Shown here piece after piece: positions 33,827 through 36,883 of a stretch of 36,883 nucleotides of DNA. The number at the start of each line of letters is the position of its first letter. Within the stretch, counting starts at the first letter, position 1. A program made the position numbers and the translations under genes. This stretch comes from Silene noctiflora. Lineage: Eukaryota; Streptophyta; Magnoliopsida; Caryophyllales; Caryophyllaceae. The notes beneath the pieces are model-generated. The model saw only the letters and a program-made list of their open reading frames with translations. It did no database searches and was not told where the DNA came from. The DNA lies in contig VHZZ01000071.1 of assembly GCA_009801015.1 (NCBI GenBank), forward strand, positions 125,325-162,207. Reading direction: 5' to 3'.

Positions 33827-34010
33827 TTACATAATTACATTCATTATTACTACTATTACTTTCATGACTCTCGCTGTAATTATTGTTACTTTCACTACTC
33901 CCACCGTAATTATTGTTACTTTCATTACTGCCGCATTAATATTGATAATTTAACTACTCCCGTTGTTACTTTTATTACTTTCACTACTCCCGCTCACTAT
34001 TCAAATGAAT
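33827..34010 (+). repeat. Imperfect minisatellite, about 30-bp unit
   Basis: Unit close to ACTTTCACTACTCCCACCGTAATTATTGTT, four to five degenerate copies (for example CACTACTCCC and GTAATTATTGTTACTTTCA repeated). Starts directly at the right TSD of the adjacent MITE; TTACTTT words also occur left of the MITE, so the element probably inserted into the repeat. Confidence 0.7.
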
Positions 34011-34573
34011 GTTACTAACATATTACTATATATCCAATGTTACTACAATTCTTTTCACTACTAATAAAATTACTTTTACTATTTAGGCATGCAATTTTAA
34101 GAGACTTATATATTTATATAAATATATTACATATATGTATTAAATCAAATCGAAACAATTATGGAATATTATATTTTTTGAAAACCTAGCTTGATTTATT
34201 TACCTTTTAATATTTTTCAAAATATAACATACTTATATTATATTTGTCTATGTTAAAATGTTAAATAATTAATATTTTTTATACTAATTAATACCATAAA
34301 TAAGGCATGCTTATTTTAAGGAAAATCACCATATTCTGGTGTTCTCTAAATTTATATTTCAACCAAAATTATATAATATTTACATCGAAGTCCTTTGTTC
34401 AGATCTATCACACGACGCTATCGATTAAAACTATATAGTATAATTAATTTGTGTAGATTTATTTAATTACATAGAAATCCCTTAATTTCAGGAATATATA
34501 TAGTATTGATTTGAAACAAACACTTTTCAAGTTATACAATCATGGCGATATATAGGCAATTAGTTGGTCTCTC
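34011..34573. other. AT-rich spacer
   Basis: Very AT-rich sequence with no gene, TSD-defined element or tandem structure recognised. Confidence 0.4.
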
Positions 34574-34745
34574 TTAATACAATTATATCCGTTTTGAATA
34601 TAAAACAGATCAAATGCTATACTACATTATGTAGCTAGATGAGACAAAAGTTTATCATTTCCTAGATATTTTATTTTGCTTCTTATCTCATCTAATTATC
34701 TGATCTGTTATATTATTTAAGATAGATATATCCGTCTTAAACCAG
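34574..34745. mobile_element. Foldback MITE (GACGGATATATC family)
   Basis: Imperfect inverted repeats: left TAATACAATTATATCCG.., ACAGATCA.., TAGATGAGACAAAAG; right inverted TTTAAGACGGATATATC.., ACAGATCA.., TAGATGAGATAAGAAG. Ends resemble the small foldback at 8797-8824. TSD not clear. Confidence 0.55.
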
Positions 34746-35080
34746 AATTCGAGGTGGACAAATATGCATTGATGGATAATATAAGAATTAATCAAAGATA
34801 TAAAGGCAAACTATGTTGGAGGGGGTCCAAACTATGTTGGATATAAAGGCAAAAGTCACTACAAATAAACTAATGTTTAAAATGTCACAGCTCATTATCA
34901 CTGTATTTAGTGGTATGCCAAATCAATGACTTTTGAGGTACACTTGTTGTCATTTTGGTCAAACTTCGAGTAGTTAAGTAGTAAACCGTTGTGTTGTATT
35001 AATGCTACTCACATTTTCATGTTAATTGTGCTACCTAGGGTTTTCTTCCTTAAGGTAGGGTAACTAGGGTTGACATTTGA

Positions 35081-35478
35081 GGGTAAGATTATTGGTAGAC
35101 TTGAGACAAGACTTTAGTAAGTCTTGAGACAAGACTTAGTTAAAACTACCAATAATCTACCAAAGTCTTAAAAGTTGAGTCTTGGAAATCCAAGACTCAA
35201 CTTAAGACTCAACAAAAGTTTTAACTCCACATTTGTTTAATGACAACCAATAAATTGCAGCCATGTGTCATCTATTATTGTTTTCTTTTTTTTTTATCTA
35301 AAACCCTATAAGAAAAGTGTAGTGAAAAAGTTGAGTCTGAGGTGAGTCTTACGGATAATGTATAAAGTTTGAGAAGAGTCTGAGGTGGGTCTGAACAATA
35401 AAATAATAATAAATGTTAGTGGAAAGCTGATGTGACAGAGTTTTAAGATTTTGGTGAGTCTCGTCAATAATCTTACCC
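35081..35478. mobile_element. MULE-like MITE with 10-bp TSD (8/10)
   Basis: Ends GGGTAAGATTATTG and inverted GGGTAAGATTATTG (exact for 14). The flanks TGACATTTGA (35071-35080) and TGACACTCGA (35479-35488) match at 8 of 10. The interior has GTTGAGTCTTGG-AAAT-CCAAGACTCAAC (a perfect 12-bp hairpin near 35175-35202) and repeated GTCTTGAGACAAGACTT. 398 bp. Confidence 0.78.
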
Positions 35479-35488
35479 TGACACTCGA

Positions 35489-36240
35489 ATTTTAAGCCAG
35501 ATATACGCTTCTTCAAAGTTAAAAAAGGGTTAAATAACAACTCATCCAATGTCGGAGCGAGGATTTAAAATCAACGGGCCCGGGGGTGAAAATATTCAGT
35601 GGGGACGAAAAGGTTATAGTATAAGGCAACCTCAAAAAATTAAAAAATGTTAACTAAAATTTTCGAAATTTCCAAACAGCAAGGGAGATATCAGATTTTT
35701 ATTACTAGTTTCTAAATTATTTTGTTTTAGTTTTAGTTTTATCTATTCTATTTAATCCATTAAAAGCTCAAAACGGACGATATGTCTGTCTTCAAGAAAT
35801 ATTTGTGAAAAATTTAATATGGTGGAATGAAACAGATTGACCATATATGTTTGACGTATATCATATCGTTCATGAACTCAGTGGTAGAACTACGAGAGAG
35901 CTAACAGGGCCGCTCTTCCTTGTAAATTTGTAAATTTTAGTTAAAAAAATTTAAACAATTTTCGACTTTTCTTATAACATTGTTCGTTCGCCCCAAGCAA
36001 AAATTCTTCATTCTTAACTGCAAATTCTGACTCCGCAAATGCTTATGTAAAACCCCCATACTCCAAAATGTCTTACCAAGACCACCTTAGAGATAAGGAT
36101 GCTACCATCTCGGTTTCCCGAGGCAATGACAATCACAAGACAATAAAGAAAAAACTTTAAATAAAGAATTGAGGTGATTACAACGTTTGTCAAACTGTCT
36201 AACAAAGATACAACTGGAAACAAAGTCTCAAAACTAAACT
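35489..36240. other. Repeat-like spacer
   Basis: Contains GTCGGAGCGAGGATTT at 35552-35567 and an opposite-strand-like TGACTCCGCAAATG at 36029-36042, which look like ends of a decayed repeat. No coding remnant recognised. Confidence 0.35.
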
Positions 36241-36883
36241 ACTACAAGACAACAGCGGAAGACTCTCTATTGTGGTGATTGCCCAGTCATCCCATGCGCA
36301 TCAATGCTAACCTGCTCAACATCTGCTCACCATCCCCGAATGGATCATCACAGTTACAAAACACAACACGGGGTCAGTTACTGCCACAACAATCAAACAA
36401 GCAACAACAAAGCATTACCACATCATCTCCTCCATCACACCACATCACTCCACATCATTGACTACACACCCAAGGTGTGTAGCCCTGCCAGTGGGGGACC
36501 GCAGTCGTTCCCACCTAAGCCCCGCTCATCAATCCGAGCGAAAACCCAAGTTCATTAATGTGCACATCCCCTCTCGTGGCGGGTTCCACGAAGGGCGAAT
36601 CAAGGGCGTGAAGCCACTCCCGCAAGTGACTCCACTCAGCCGAGAACGCATCTCGCAACACACTCCAACACCACACCACCACCAATCACAGCATACAATC
36701 AACACAGTATACACAACACAATAATCATACAACAATAACGATAATGCCACGCAATAAGACAGTAACCGAGTAGGGAAACCCTACCTTATCGCATTCCGCT
36801 ATGACTGCAGCCAATCATACAAATATACAAGATTACCACATCGCCACCTACAACAATAATCAATAACTACACATCATAATCTG
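36241..36883. repeat. Unidentified retroelement-like segment with serial hairpins
   Basis: Sharp change in base composition: C/A-rich on the plus strand with GC-rich core 36463-36655. The core holds six short hairpins in a row (see findings). Flanks are low-complexity CAACAATAATC-type sequence to the window edge. Composition and lack of a frame suggest LTR or untranslated DNA of a Ty3/gypsy-type element, but no PBS, polypurine tract or protein domain is visible. Confidence 0.4.

Noticed and set aside
36279..36750. Several 60-88-codon frames at the right edge
   Set aside because: His/Thr/Ser/Pro-rich low-complexity translations from a C/A-rich repeat; mutually overlapping, no recognisable domain.

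Overview
This is a plant nuclear genomic window. The three large genes each carry many GT-AG introns, the intergenic DNA is AT-rich, and the non-coding space is packed with plant-type MITEs, a SINE and a CACTA transposon. The gene content (STRUBBELIG-family receptor kinase, plant katanin p80, plant SCAMP, glycine-rich secreted protein) and U-rich/AG introns indicate a eudicot. The repeat vocabulary (CTCCCTCC Stowaways, TTGTGACGG and GAGACGGT foldback families) made me think of Caryophyllales, but this is only an impression and was not tested.

Layout. 1-2332: repeat-rich upstream DNA with a MITE-like edge fragment, a degenerate minisatellite, a tRNA-like repeat, a 180-bp MITE with a perfect 9-bp target-site duplication (TSD), and a tandem duplication that probably lies in a 5' UTR intron. 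2333-8584 (+): 16-exon STRUBBELIG-receptor-family LRR kinase (744 aa deduced) with atypical catalytic motifs. 8585-13384: transposon-rich spacer with a MITE nested in a MITE and a non-autonomous CACTA element (10939-12276) that contains the 621-base assembly gap. 13385-21762 (+): 18-exon katanin p80 WD40 subunit (about 766 aa). 21763-23705: spacer with a SINE that has a perfect 17-bp TSD. 23706-29482 (+): 13-exon SCAMP (308 aa). 30915-31382 (-): intronless secreted glycine-rich protein with eight C-terminal cysteines. 31383-36883: gene-free, repeat-dense region with several TSD-delimited MITEs, one nested pair, a minisatellite and a hairpin-rich retroelement-like segment running off the right edge.

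The genes do not form a pathway. They are ordinary single plant loci: SRF at the plasma membrane, katanin p80 on cortical microtubules, SCAMP in post-Golgi/plasma-membrane trafficking and the glycine-rich protein probably in the wall or apoplast. I found no gene cluster or obviously new multi-gene system. The least ordinary structures are repeat-based: the palindrome array of the CACTA element, the foldback tRNA-like repeat inside the SRF intron, the nested MITEs and the chain of hairpins at the right end. Exon coordinates were derived by hand from reading frame, splice consensus and family similarity. No transcript evidence was available.
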